The notes under the pieces were generated by a model. That model saw only the letters and a program-made list of their open reading frames with translations, was not told the DNA's origin and ran no database searches. A stretch of 62,419 bases of DNA from Treponema sp. (lineage in GTDB: Bacteria; Spirochaetota; Spirochaetia; Treponematales; Breznakiellaceae): positions 1 to 62,419 of the forward strand of contig JAITHE010000004.1 of NCBI GenBank assembly GCA_031280125.1. The letters run 5' to 3'. Made by a program: the position numbers and the translations under genes. Of this stretch, positions 9,512 to 19,428 are shown one piece after another. Each line of letters opens with the position of its first letter. Positions within the stretch are counted from its first letter, which is position 1.

Positions 9512-9692
9512 TACTCCAGCGCAGACGTATTCCAGGTGTAAGTTTTATTACCTTGCCTGGCAAGAATAGACTCCCCGGAGCGGATTATGCCCCGCCGATG
9601 ATAAATCAATAACCCCGCCGTAAGCGGATAGATCCAATTCCCGTTCCATGCCTGGGGAATTCCAAATTTTTTATAAAAAAATCATTTTTTTG

Positions 9693-9698
9693 TTGACA
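9693..9698 (+). promoter_or_regulatory. Candidate -35 (TTGACA) upstream of the riboswitch
   Basis: ttgttgacagatagaaatttccatgctgaaataatatatg; the -10 is imperfect. Confidence 0.4.
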
Positions 9699-9769
9699 GA
9701 TAGAAATTTCCATGCTGAAATAATATATGTACGGATTCCAGATCAAAGTTAAGGAGGGCATGAATTTAT

Positions 9770-9925
9770 AAAGGCACCGGCATAGGCATGAAGGGTATGA
9801 ACCGGTGCCGTTCCTATAAAGGCTGCTAGCAGGGCAATCAGGTAAAATCTGAACGGTCCCGCCACTGTAAGGGGAATACCCCAAGTCAGAAAACCTGCTT
9901 GCGGTAACATCACTGAACACTCTAC
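9770..9925 (+). promoter_or_regulatory. Cobalamin (AdoCbl-type) riboswitch
   Basis: ggcaccgg...ccggtgcc stem; core agggcaatcaggtaaaatctgaacggtcccgccactgtaa (B12-box GCCACTG) and aagtcagaaaacctgc; boundaries approximate. Confidence 0.88.
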
Positions 9926-9988
9926 GCGCGATAGAGGTGATTTGTAGGGGTGAAAACTTTTTTACAGAGAAAACGGTTTTATCGCGCG
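9925..9988 (+). promoter_or_regulatory. Long stem immediately 3' of the riboswitch core (cgcgcgata / tatcgcgcg)
   Basis: 9-bp perfect inverted repeat at 9925-9933 and 9980-9988, extendable by a G-U and an A-U pair. Confidence 0.6.
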
Positions 9989-10171
9989 GGGCAGGATCTT
10001 TGTGTTAAAAAGCGTTGATTTTTTCTAGTTTTTGTACTCCAGTCTCAATCCTTTCCAGTGCGTCGTGGTTGCATTTTTCTCTTAATCATAGAACATCCCC
10101 GTATCGCCGATGAAGTATCTGCCGTTTTTCACGGTGTATACTAATATTTTTTATTGATGAGGAGAGTTTTT

Positions 10172-10453
10172 ATGACACAAGAAGCGTTGGGACTGGTTGA
10201 GACCAAAGGCTTGGTTGGAGCGATTGAGGCGGCGGATTCCATGACAAAGGCCGCTAACGTAACCTTGGTGGGTTACGAGAAGATCGGTTCCGGTCTTGTT
10301 ACCGTTATGGTTCGGGGAGATGTGGGCGCTGTTAAAGCCGCCGTTGACGCGGGAAGTTCCGCCGCCTCCAAGATTGGTACGGTGGTATCCACCCATGTGA
10401 TCCCGAGGCCCCACAGCGACACCGAAAAACTGATCCCCAAATCGCTCGGTTAG
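10172..10453 (+). CDS. pduA: BMC-domain hexameric shell protein (PduA/PduJ-like)
   Basis: [57 protein letters not shown]. Confidence 0.93.
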   Translation: MTQEALGLVETKGLVGAIEAADSMTKAANVTLVGYEKIGSGLVTVMVRGDVGAVKAAVDAGSSAASKIGTVVSTHVIPRPHSDTEKLIPKSLG

Positions 10454-10475
10454 GTCTTTAAGGAGGATTTAAGCG

Positions 10476-11261
10476 ATGAACGACAGCATGGTAAACAAAA
10501 TTATGGAAGAAGTCATGAAAAAGGTGGGGGACGCGGAGAATGTTTCCTCCGGATTTTCTTCCGGTTGCTGTGGAACAGGGATGACTGAATTTGTGGGAAC
10601 CGGCCCGGGGGACACCATTGGGCTCGTAATCGCAAATGTTGATCCTTCGGTCCATAAGGCCCTGGAGATAGACGATAAATACCGTTCCATTGGTATTATC
10701 GGCGGCAGAACCGGGGCGGGGCCCCAGATTCTGGCAGCGGACGAGGCGGTAAAGGCTACCAATACCGAAGTTATCAAAATTGAGCTTCCTAGGGACACCA
10801 AGGGTCAGGCAGGACACGGTAACCTGATCATTTTCGGCGCCGAGGATGTATCCGATGCCCGCAGGGCCGTGGAAGTTACCCTTAAGGAACTTTCCCGAAC
10901 CTTCGGCGACGTACACGCCAACGAAGCCGGTTATATCGAGCTTCAGTACACAGCCCGGGCCAGCCACGCCTGTGCCAAGGCTTTTGGAGCCCCCTTGGGT
11001 AAGGCATTTGGATTGGTGGTGGGAGCCCCTGCTGCAATCGGAGTGGTAACCGCCGATACGGTGGTAAAAGCGGCCAATGTGGACGTTCTGGCGGTATCAA
11101 CACCGGCCAAAGGAACCAGCCTTACCAACGAAGTGATCATTTTCTTTTCAGGCGATTCCGGCGCGGTCAGGCAGGCCCTTATAGCGGCCCGCGAGGTGGG
11201 CGTCGGGCTTTTGGGAACCCTGGGAAGCAAGCCCAAGAATGATTTTCCCTCATACATTTAA
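10476..11261 (+). CDS. pduB: BMC shell protein PduB (tandem BMC trimer)
   Basis: TEFVGTGPGDTIGLVIANVDPSVHKAL...GGRTGAGPQILAADEAVKATNTEV. Confidence 0.93.
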   Translation: MNDSMVNKIMEEVMKKVGDAENVSSGFSSGCCGTGMTEFVGTGPGDTIGLVIANVDPSVHKALEIDDKYRSIGIIGGRTGAGPQILAADEAVKATNTEVIKIELPRDTKGQAGHGNLIIFGAEDVSDARRAVEVTLKELSRTFGDVHANEAGYIELQYTARASHACAKAFGAPLGKAFGLVVGAPAAIGVVTADTVVKAANVDVLAVSTPAKGTSLTNEVIIFFSGDSGAVRQALIAAREVGVGLLGTLGSKPKNDFPSYI

Positions 11262-11276
11262 GCAGGGAGGTACACC

Positions 11277-12938
11277 TTGAAATCAAAGCGATTTGAGGTT
11301 CTGGCCAAGCGTCCTGTTAACCAGGATGGCTTCGTAAAGGAGTGGCCGGAAGTCGGTATGATGGCAATGAACGGTCCCAACGATCCTAAGCCCAGTATTA
11401 AAATCGAGAACGGGCGGATCGTGGAGATGGATGGCAGAAAAAGGGCGGACTTCGACATGATCGAAACCTTTATTGCCAACTATGCCATCAACCTTGAAAA
11501 CGCGGAGAAGGTCTGCGGTATGGATTCCAGGAAACTGGCCTTTATGCTCTGCGACCCCTGCGTCAAGCGGGAAGAAATCATTCCCCTCACCACTTCAATG
11601 ACCCCCGGTAAAATTTGCGAAGTTCTGGGGTACATGAATGTTGTGGAAATGATGATGACCCTGCAGAAAGTCAGGGCTCGCAAGACCCCCTCCAACCAAT
11701 GCCACGTTACCAACGTAAAGGACAATCCGGTCCAGATCGCCGCGGACGCTGCGGAAGCGGCTATTCGCGGATTTGACGAACAGGAAACCACCGTTGGTAT
11801 CGCCCGGTACGCCCCCTTCAACGCCATGTCTATTCTCATCGGCTCCCAGACGGGTCGGCCCGGTGTTCTTACCCAGTGCGCTGTAGAAGAAGCCACAGAA
11901 TTGGAACTGGGTATGAAAGGATTCACCGCCTATGCCGAAACCGTATCGGTTTATGGCACTGAACCGGTATTTGTTGATGGGGATGACACTCCCTGGTCGA
12001 AGGCGTTCCTGGCATCTTGCTACGCCTCCCGAGGGCTCAAGATGCGGTTTACCTCTGGTACGGGGAGTGAAGTACAAATGGGCTACGCCGAAGGAAAGTC
12101 CATGCTCTACCTGGAAGCCCGGTGCGTATACGTTACCAAAGGCGCCGGGGTTCAGGGCCTTCAGAACGGATCGATCAGCTGTATCGGCGTTCCCGCGGCC
12201 GTACCTTCGGGTATCCGGGCGGTACTGGCGGAAAACCTAATCACCTGCCTTCTGGACCTGGAAGTGGCATCGGGTAACGATCAGACCTTCTCCCATTCGG
12301 ACATGAGACGCACGGCCCGCCTTATGATGCAGCTCCTTCCCGGTACGGACTTTATTTGTTCCGGGTTTTCCGCTGTTCCGAACTACGACAACATGTTCGC
12401 CGGTTCTAACGTGGATGCCGAGGACTTTGACGACATCAATGTGATCCAGCGGGACCTGATGGTGGATGCAGGGCTCAAGCCCGTTTCGGAAAACCAGGTG
12501 GTGGCGATCCGGAACAAAGCCGCCAAGGCACTGCAGGCAGTATTCAAAGAACTGGGGCTTCCCGCCATTACCGACGGGGAAGTCGAGGCGGCTACCTATG
12601 CTCACGGTAGCAAGGACATGCCCGACCGGGATGTGGTGGCGGATCTTAAGGCTATCAGCGAAATGATGTCCCGGGGAACCACCGGTATTGATTTTGTAAA
12701 GGCCCTCGCCAAAAACGGATTTACCGATGTAGCGGCGGCGGTACTAGGTATGCTCAAAGCCCGGGTTGCCGGCGACTATCTGCATACTTCGGCCATATTC
12801 ACCAAGGATTTCAAGTGCATAAGCGCCGTCAATGACGTGAACGACTATGCCGGGCCGGGTACAGGGTACCGCATCAGCAAAGAGCGCTGGGAGGTCATTA
12901 AGGATATTCCCAACGCTATCGACCCGCAGACGATTTAA
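11277..12938 (+). CDS. pduC: B12-dependent propanediol/glycerol dehydratase large subunit
   Basis: [40 protein letters not shown]... characteristic of PduC/DhaB1. Confidence 0.96.
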   Translation: MKSKRFEVLAKRPVNQDGFVKEWPEVGMMAMNGPNDPKPSIKIENGRIVEMDGRKRADFDMIETFIANYAINLENAEKVCGMDSRKLAFMLCDPCVKREEIIPLTTSMTPGKICEVLGYMNVVEMMMTLQKVRARKTPSNQCHVTNVKDNPVQIAADAAEAAIRGFDEQETTVGIARYAPFNAMSILIGSQTGRPGVLTQCAVEEATELELGMKGFTAYAETVSVYGTEPVFVDGDDTPWSKAFLASCYASRGLKMRFTSGTGSEVQMGYAEGKSMLYLEARCVYVTKGAGVQGLQNGSISCIGVPAAVPSGIRAVLAENLITCLLDLEVASGNDQTFSHSDMRRTARLMMQLLPGTDFICSGFSAVPNYDNMFAGSNVDAEDFDDINVIQRDLMVDAGLKPVSENQVVAIRNKAAKALQAVFKELGLPAITDGEVEAATYAHGSKDMPDRDVVADLKAISEMMSRGTTGIDFVKALAKNGFTDVAAAVLGMLKARVAGDYLHTSAIFTKDFKCISAVNDVNDYAGPGTGYRISKERWEVIKDIPNAIDPQTI

Positions 12939-12949
12939 GGAGGACGCTT

Positions 12950-13633
12950 ATGGAAATCAATGAAGCGTTGATACGGCAAGCGATAATTGAGGTGCTCAAG
13001 AACTACAGTCCCGGTGAAATCCCTGTGGGCGGGGGTTCTTCGGGAGGCGGAAACCCTTCCCGCAGCAGGGAGGGCAGCTCCGAGGCCGCCGATATCCTGC
13101 TTGAGGAAAAAGGGCCTGCCGGTACCGGACCAAAAGACGAAGTGGTTGTGGCTTTGGGCCCAGCCTTTGGCGCCTACCAGTTCAATACCATCGTGGGGAT
13201 CCCTCACGGCCAGGTTTTGAGGGAAGTGCTGGCCGGCATAGAGGAAGAGGGAATGAAGGCCCGGGTGGTCCGGTTTTTCCGTTCTTCTGATATAGCCGCC
13301 TTTACATTGGAAGCTGCGAAACTTTCCGGTTCCGGCATTGCCGTGGGAATCCAGTCACGGGGGACCACGATTATCCACCAAAAGGATCTACAGCAGTTGT
13401 CCAATCTGGAACTTTTCCCCCAGGCTCCCATTATTGACCTGCCCACATACCGGGCCATAGGGAAGAACGCGGCAAAGTACGCCAAAAACGAGTCGCCCAA
13501 CCCGGTGCCGACCAAGAACGACCAGATGGCCCGTCCCAAGTACCAGGCCATAGCGGCCCTACTCCACATCAAGGAAACGGAGCATGTGGACGCCAACCGC
13601 AAGCCTGTGGAGCTTTCGGTTAAATTCAAATAA
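12950..13633 (+). CDS. pduD: Diol/glycerol dehydratase medium subunit with N-terminal targeting-like helix
   Basis: [56 protein letters not shown]. Confidence 0.94.
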   Translation: MEINEALIRQAIIEVLKNYSPGEIPVGGGSSGGGNPSRSREGSSEAADILLEEKGPAGTGPKDEVVVALGPAFGAYQFNTIVGIPHGQVLREVLAGIEEEGMKARVVRFFRSSDIAAFTLEAAKLSGSGIAVGIQSRGTTIIHQKDLQQLSNLELFPQAPIIDLPTYRAIGKNAAKYAKNESPNPVPTKNDQMARPKYQAIAALLHIKETEHVDANRKPVELSVKFK

Positions 13634-13643
13634 GGGGCTCAAA

Positions 13644-14156
13644 GTGGATCAATCAACACTGGAAAAGATTATTCGGGATGTGATTTCGGGGATGGAAAGC
13701 AGTTCAGGACCCCGGCGCCAAACGGGGGGGGGTAACAGTGGCAGGATAACGGCAGTGGATTATCCCCTGGCTGAAAAAAGCGCCAGCAAGCTTAAAACCC
13801 CCACGGGGAAAAGCTATGGGGAGATTACCCTTGACACTGTGATGAACGGGGCCATTGGATCCCAGGATGTAAGGATTGCTCCGGAAACCCTGGAAATGCA
13901 GGCCCAGGTAGCCGAATCCATTGGACGGAAAAACCTGGCCGGCAATTTCCGGCGGGCGGCAGAACTCATCGCTGTTCCCGACCAGCGGCTTCTGGAAATT
14001 TACAACGCTCTCAGGCCCTATCATGCCACCAAACAGGAACTGCTGGCCATTGCCGATGAACTTGAAAACAAGTACAACGCTAGGGTTTCCGCCGCCCATG
14101 TTCGTGAAGCGGCAGAGGTGGGAGAAGCCCGAGGCAGGCTGAAGAAGGTTACCTAG
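13644..14156 (+). CDS. pduE: Diol/glycerol dehydratase small subunit (GTG start)
   Basis: VDQSTLEKIIRDVISGM; DYPLAEKSASKLKTPTGKSYGEITLDTVMNGAIGSQDVRIAPETLEMQAQVAE. Confidence 0.93.
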   Translation: MDQSTLEKIIRDVISGMESSSGPRRQTGGGNSGRITAVDYPLAEKSASKLKTPTGKSYGEITLDTVMNGAIGSQDVRIAPETLEMQAQVAESIGRKNLAGNFRRAAELIAVPDQRLLEIYNALRPYHATKQELLAIADELENKYNARVSAAHVREAAEVGEARGRLKKVT

Positions 14157-14159
14157 AGC

Positions 14160-15977
14160 ATGATCATCGCTGGGGTTGATATTGGCAACGCTTCCACAGA
14201 GACCGCCCTTGGTTCCTTGGAGGGGAATGGGGTAAGGTTTCTGGCATCGGGTATCGTAGACACTACAGGTATCAAGGGAACGCTGCAGAACATCCACGGT
14301 GTATTTGCCTCTATAAAACAGGCTGCGGACAAAACCGGTATCCCGGTGGAGGATATCGGCTTTGTCAGCCTCAATGAGGCTACCCCGGTGATCGGCGATG
14401 TGGCAATGGAGACCATAACTGAAACCATCATCACCGAATCAACCCTGATTGGTCATAATCCCCATACCCCCGGCGGGGAAGGCATTGGTAGCGGCATTAC
14501 TATCCCCATCAGGGAAATTCCCGGTACTGGGGTGGGCAGGGATTACATCACGATCATAGACGGTTCTGTGGACTATGAAGAGGCGGCAGCCGTTATCAAC
14601 GACGCCGTTAAACGGGGGGTGGGAATCAAGGGCGCCATAGTTCAGCGGGACGATGCGGTCCTTATTGTAAACAGGCTTGCAAGGCCCATCCCCGTGGTGG
14701 ACGAAGTAAAATTTATTGAAAAAGTACCAGCCGGCATGCCGGCGGTGGTTGAAGTGGCCAGGGCAGGGGGTGTTGTGGAGATGCTTTCCAATCCCTACGG
14801 TATCGCTACGGTTTTTGGGCTGGACCCGGAAGAAACGAAATTCATCGTACCCATTGCCCGGGCCCTTATTGGTAACCGTTCTGCGGTGGTAATTAAAACT
14901 CCCGCAGGAGATGTAACCGAAAGGATTATTCCCGCGGGAAAACTACAGATCATAGGAGAGACAAAAACCATCGGTGTCGATATCGAGGCCGGATCGGAAG
15001 CGATCATGAAAGCGGTTCTTGAGGCGGCGCCCGTGGCCGATGTTAAGGGTGAAGCGGGGACCAACGTCGGCGGTATGCTTGAGCGGGTCAGGCAGACCCT
15101 TTCAAATTTAACAGACCGCCTTCCCGGGGACATCAAGATCCAGGATCTTTTGGCGGTGGACACCTTTAACCCCCAGAAGGTTTCGGGGGGGGTAGCGGAG
15201 GAATTCTCCATGGAAAACGCCGTGGGATTGGCCGCTATGGTTAAATCTGACCGTCTCCAAATGGACATGATTGCCCGGGAACTCACTGAGCAGATGAAGA
15301 TCAACGTGGGTGTGGGAGGAATCGAGGCCGATATGGCAATTCAAGGCGCCCTAACTACACCGGGGGTAACCAGTCCGCTGGCTGTTATTGATATGGGTGC
15401 TGGTTCCACCGATGCTTCTATCATCAAAAAAAACGGCGGCGTGAAGTCGATACATCTGGCCGGTGCGGGCAACATGGTTACGCTGCTGATCCAAACCGAA
15501 TTGGGACTCGATTCTTGGGAAATTGCCGAGGATATAAAACGTTATCCCCTGGCCCGGGTCGAAAGCCTCTTTCATATACGGCATGAAGACGGGACGGTGG
15601 AGTTTTTTAAAGAGGCTTTACCGCCCAGTACCTTCGCCAGGACCATTTTGATCAAAGACAGGGCCTTTGTTCCTATTCCTATCAGTGCCTCCATTGAAAA
15701 AATAAGGACGGTGAGGAAAGAGGCGAAGGAAAAGGTTTTTGTTACCAACTCCCTCAGGGCATTAACCATGGTAACTGAGACCGGTAACATTCGGGAGATT
15801 GATTTTGTGGTACTAGTGGGCGGGTCGGCGCTGGATTTTGAGGTTCCTCAGCTTGTAACCGACGCCCTTTCCCGTTATGGAATCGTAGCTGGCAGAGGTA
15901 ATGTCCGGGGAATTGAAGGGCCCAGGAACGCCGTTGCCACCGGGCTGGTTTTAAATTACAGGAGGGAACATGCTTAG
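14160..15977 (+). CDS. pduG: Diol dehydratase reactivase ATPase large subunit
   Basis: MIIAGVDIGNASTETALG...; AVIDMGAGSTDASII; 605 aa. Confidence 0.95.
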   Translation: MIIAGVDIGNASTETALGSLEGNGVRFLASGIVDTTGIKGTLQNIHGVFASIKQAADKTGIPVEDIGFVSLNEATPVIGDVAMETITETIITESTLIGHNPHTPGGEGIGSGITIPIREIPGTGVGRDYITIIDGSVDYEEAAAVINDAVKRGVGIKGAIVQRDDAVLIVNRLARPIPVVDEVKFIEKVPAGMPAVVEVARAGGVVEMLSNPYGIATVFGLDPEETKFIVPIARALIGNRSAVVIKTPAGDVTERIIPAGKLQIIGETKTIGVDIEAGSEAIMKAVLEAAPVADVKGEAGTNVGGMLERVRQTLSNLTDRLPGDIKIQDLLAVDTFNPQKVSGGVAEEFSMENAVGLAAMVKSDRLQMDMIARELTEQMKINVGVGGIEADMAIQGALTTPGVTSPLAVIDMGAGSTDASIIKKNGGVKSIHLAGAGNMVTLLIQTELGLDSWEIAEDIKRYPLARVESLFHIRHEDGTVEFFKEALPPSTFARTILIKDRAFVPIPISASIEKIRTVRKEAKEKVFVTNSLRALTMVTETGNIREIDFVVLVGGSALDFEVPQLVTDALSRYGIVAGRGNVRGIEGPRNAVATGLVLNYRREHA

Positions 15978-16320
15978 CCAAACGGCGGTTCCTTCCATAA
16001 AATTATACGCCAATTCTGACTTGGAAAGTCCGGAATTGGTACAAGAAATACTTTGCGGGGCCGAGGAAGAGGGGGTACCCTGCGAATTGGATGCCTCCGC
16101 GGAGGGAGCGGCGGTAGTTCTGGCATTCAGGGCCGCGCTTGATTCGGTTCTGGGGGTAGGTATTGGCATAGACAGCAAAGGAACCGCCGCTGTGCATTAC
16201 AGTAAACTACCGGAAAACAGCCCTCTCTTTACGCTGAATTACCGGATTGACGGCGAAAAACTGCGAGGTCTGGCCTCGAACGCCGCACGGCTTGTGAAAG
16301 GTATGCCCTTTGTACTGTAA
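15970..16320 (+). CDS. pduH: Diol dehydratase reactivase small subunit
   Basis: [33 protein letters not shown]; overlaps the pduG stop. Confidence 0.88.
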   Translation: MLSQTAVPSIKLYANSDLESPELVQEILCGAEEEGVPCELDASAEGAAVVLAFRAALDSVLGVGIGIDSKGTAAVHYSKLPENSPLFTLNYRIDGEKLRGLASNAARLVKGMPFVL

Positions 16321-16337
16321 GGGCTTTGGAGGTTTGT

Positions 16338-16841
16338 ATGACAGGAAATGCGTTGGGGTATATTGAAGCCGTCGGTTTGACTGCAGCGGTGGAAGCGGCG
16401 GATGCCGCAGTAAAGTCTGCCAATGTCAGGCTTTTGGGTTACGAGCTTGCCAAAGGAGACGGAATGACAACAGTAAAGATCGCAGGCGACGTGGGGGCGG
16501 TAAAATCTGCCGTAACTGCCGCCGCTGCCGCCGCCGGCAAAGTTGGCCGGGTCGTTTCGATCCATGTGATACCCCGGCCGGCGGCGGGAACCGAGAAGAT
16601 AACCATGAGCCGGGATACGGTGGGGCTTAAGAAATCTCCCGTTGGGACCGAGGCTCCCAGGCCGGAACCAAAACCAGAACCGCCAAAGGTTCCAAAACCA
16701 GCCGCCGACCCTGTCTCCACCCCCGAAACCGCGAGAGCGTCCGAGGAAGATGCAAAGACACCGGAGGAGTCAAAGAAACACCGGGGACAGCCCAAAAAGG
16801 CCGGCAAGCAAGAAGGGCTTGAGTTGAAAATTAACGGATAA
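16338..16841 (+). CDS. pduK: BMC shell protein with long Pro/Glu/Lys-rich C-terminal extension (PduK-like)
   Basis: BMC domain [26 protein letters not shown]... then ~75-residue low-complexity charged tail. Confidence 0.8.
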   Translation: MTGNALGYIEAVGLTAAVEAADAAVKSANVRLLGYELAKGDGMTTVKIAGDVGAVKSAVTAAAAAAGKVGRVVSIHVIPRPAAGTEKITMSRDTVGLKKSPVGTEAPRPEPKPEPPKVPKPAADPVSTPETARASEEDAKTPEESKKHRGQPKKAGKQEGLELKING

Positions 16842-16846
16842 GAAAT

Positions 16847-17497
16847 ATGGATCAGCAAAGTCTAAGAAAACTGATAGAGGATACAATTCTTCATGTTCAG
16901 AATGTTCCCTATGTTATCACCGGTGTGTCCAACAGGCACATACATCTTTCCCGGCTAGATATGGATACCCTTTTTGGACCAGGTCATGAACTGACGCCGG
17001 TTAAGGATCTTTTGCAGCCCGGCCAGTATGCATGTAAAGAAACGGTCAGCGCCGCCGGTCCCAAGGGAAGGATCAATAATATCCGGATTTTAGGCCCTGT
17101 CCGGGGAGAAACCCAGCTTGAGCTTTCCATGACCGATACTTTCAGTCTGGGCGTTTCCTGTCCCATAAACGAGTCGGGAAACCTCGATAAAGCCGGCAGG
17201 ATCAGGATAGAAAATCCCGTCATGGGAACTTCCATCGAAAAAAACTGCGGTATCATAGCCCTGCGGCATGCCCATCTAACGCCGGAAACGGCGCGAAAAT
17301 TCAACCTTCGGGACAAGCAATTTGTGTCTCTGGAATATGGTGGAAAACGGGGGATCCGCTACGGCGGCGTACTGCTCCGGGTTTCAGATCGTTTTTGTGA
17401 TGAGATTCACTTGGATACCGACGAGGCAAATGCTGGGGCTGTAAAGAACGGAGATATGGGAGTGATTGTTCCATTAAAAGGACGCCATGACGTTTGA
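16847..17497 (+). CDS. pduL: Phosphate propanoyltransferase PduL
   Basis: VPYVITGVSNRHIHLSRLDMDTLFG.GHELTPVKDLLQPGQYACKETV; HAHLTPE. Confidence 0.94.
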   Translation: MDQQSLRKLIEDTILHVQNVPYVITGVSNRHIHLSRLDMDTLFGPGHELTPVKDLLQPGQYACKETVSAAGPKGRINNIRILGPVRGETQLELSMTDTFSLGVSCPINESGNLDKAGRIRIENPVMGTSIEKNCGIIALRHAHLTPETARKFNLRDKQFVSLEYGGKRGIRYGGVLLRVSDRFCDEIHLDTDEANAGAVKNGDMGVIVPLKGRHDV

Positions 17498-18110
17498 GGA
17501 TCTGATAAAAATTATCGTTGAGGCCGTAACCAAGTATCTCTTTTTGGAACGGCGAAAGGTCTTGGCCCTCTGTTTTGACGGAGAAAACAAAACGGAACTT
17601 ATGGAAGCGGCCCAATCCATAAACGGCAGAGCGGATTATTTTTCCGGTGGCGACATTGAAAAGATAAATGGGGATTACGACGTGATGTTTGTAGATTACA
17701 TGCCCCTTTCCGGACTGGCGGAAGCCGCTTTGGGGCTGACCATCAGTCCCTGGGGCAGGCTGATGGGAACCATGCTTATCCGGGGCAGGACTGTTTTTCA
17801 ATTGAAAAAAGCGCCAGAAAGCGGGGATATCACTCCGGCCTACTTGGAACTGTTAAGGGCCTATTGGACCCAACTCCACAAATTGGGAGTGGTATTTCTG
17901 AATTCCGGGATAGGAAGGGTGTCCGGTAAAACCGGGGAGGCACCGGTTTTAGGGAAAAAAGATGTATATATAAAGAATGTACTGTCCCGGCAGGACCTTA
18001 TGGCCTACGTCGGTACGGACAGGCTCTTGGTCGGCAGGGATGTTCTGGTTACTGCTTTGGCGGCTGATACGGCTAGGGCCATGAAAATAAACATAGTAAA
18101 ACAGAAATAG
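17487..18110 (+). CDS. pduM: PduM-like microcompartment protein
   Basis: Position between pduL and pduN; MTFEDLIKIIVEAVTKYL N-terminal helix; overall PduM-like pattern but divergent. Confidence 0.55.
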   Translation: MTFEDLIKIIVEAVTKYLFLERRKVLALCFDGENKTELMEAAQSINGRADYFSGGDIEKINGDYDVMFVDYMPLSGLAEAALGLTISPWGRLMGTMLIRGRTVFQLKKAPESGDITPAYLELLRAYWTQLHKLGVVFLNSGIGRVSGKTGEAPVLGKKDVYIKNVLSRQDLMAYVGTDRLLVGRDVLVTALAADTARAMKINIVKQK

Positions 18111-18119
18111 GAGAAATGT

Positions 18120-18386
18120 ATGCTGATGGGAATAGTCAAAGGTATGGTGGTTTCCACCCAGAAAGATGAACACTTGGTAGGAACTAAATTGCTGGTTGTC
18201 CAGGCGGTTGATTCCTCCCATAAGCCTCTCCGGGACGAAGAGGTGGCGGTGGATGCGGTGGGCGCCGGGGTAGGGGAATATGTTCTGCTCTGTCAGGGCA
18301 GTTCTGCCAGGAATGTGTTTAACGATCCCAAGATGCCGGTGGATCTGGTGGTGGTGGGTATTATCGATAAACAACCGGAAGATTAG
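18120..18386 (+). CDS. pduN: EutN/CcmL-type BMC vertex protein (PduN)
   Basis: MGIVKGMVVSTQKDEHLVGTKLLVVQAVD...DAVGAGVGEYVLLCQGSSARN. Confidence 0.93.
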   Translation: MLMGIVKGMVVSTQKDEHLVGTKLLVVQAVDSSHKPLRDEEVAVDAVGAGVGEYVLLCQGSSARNVFNDPKMPVDLVVVGIIDKQPED

Positions 18387-18405
18387 GACTACGGAGAGGC
18401 GTGAA

Positions 18406-19410
18406 TTGAATATTTTTACCAAGCGCGGCGATGCCGGTAAGACCTCGCTCTACGGCGGAAAAGAAGTTTTCAAGGACGATCTACGAGTTTGGTGTTACGG
18501 TACCGTTGACGAACTTAACAGTGCCCTTGCCATGGTTCACGCTTTTTTGGAATTCGATGATCTTAAGGCTGTTGTCAGGGATATTCAAAACAAACTTTTT
18601 GTCGTTGGGGCGGAACTGGCTAGTGATGAGAGCCAGCGGAGGAAAAACGAGTCCCGTATAAATGAAGAAGATGTGGCATACCTTGAAGGGATAATCAGCG
18701 GATACACGGAAGAATTCGGCAGGGTAACAAATTTTTCCCTGCCCGGAGAAACCCCCGTATCTGCTATGTTCCACTTTGCCAGAACCATTGTACGGCGGGC
18801 AGAACGGCATACGGTAAGCCTCTCAAGGGAGGAAGAAGTATCGCCGGTTCTTCTTAAGTATCTAAACAGGCTTTCCGATACCCTCTTTGTCCTGGCCAAA
18901 ATAGAGGTGTACAAAAGTTTTATCAAGCGGGTGGTAGACAAATTGGGGGAACTAACAGGGAGAACTGGTGTGATTCTAGGCGGTGTGGAGCCGGAAGAGG
19001 CGGTTTTTTGCCCGGAACTCTGCGACCGGCTTCGGGATGCAGCGGCTAGAGAAAGCGTTAAAATAGGCGTACCTGTTTCACTGGCTATTGCCGACGGAGG
19101 GGGGAATCTTTGTTACTTCTACCGTATGCCCGGCGCCTCTTTGGTAAGTTTGGGGATTGCCCAGAACAAGGCCTATACCGCCGTTGCCATGAAACAGCCC
19201 ACGGGGAATTTGTACGATTTGGCGCTGCCCGGAGGAAGCCTGCATGGACTTAACACGGCAGATCCCAGGCTAGTGGTTTTTGGGGGCGGATTCCCCCTTT
19301 TTGCGGGTGGCAGGCTGACAGGGGGCGTTGGAATATCAGGCGGATCTGTCCCTGAGGATGAACAGATAGGCGGACGGGTTGTGGCCGAATTCGAAGCCCA
19401 ATTCAAGTAA
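18406..19410 (+). CDS. pduO: Cob(I)alamin adenosyltransferase PduO with C-terminal GlcG/HbpS-like domain (TTG start)
   Basis: NIFTKRGDAGKTSLYGGKEVFKDDLRVWCYGTVDELNSALA; C-terminal AIADGGGNLCYFYRMPGASLVSLGIAQNKAYTA. Confidence 0.92.
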   Translation: MNIFTKRGDAGKTSLYGGKEVFKDDLRVWCYGTVDELNSALAMVHAFLEFDDLKAVVRDIQNKLFVVGAELASDESQRRKNESRINEEDVAYLEGIISGYTEEFGRVTNFSLPGETPVSAMFHFARTIVRRAERHTVSLSREEEVSPVLLKYLNRLSDTLFVLAKIEVYKSFIKRVVDKLGELTGRTGVILGGVEPEEAVFCPELCDRLRDAAARESVKIGVPVSLAIADGGGNLCYFYRMPGASLVSLGIAQNKAYTAVAMKQPTGNLYDLALPGGSLHGLNTADPRLVVFGGGFPLFAGGRLTGGVGISGGSVPEDEQIGGRVVAEFEAQFK

Positions 19411-19428
19411 GATAGCGGAGGAAAAACT

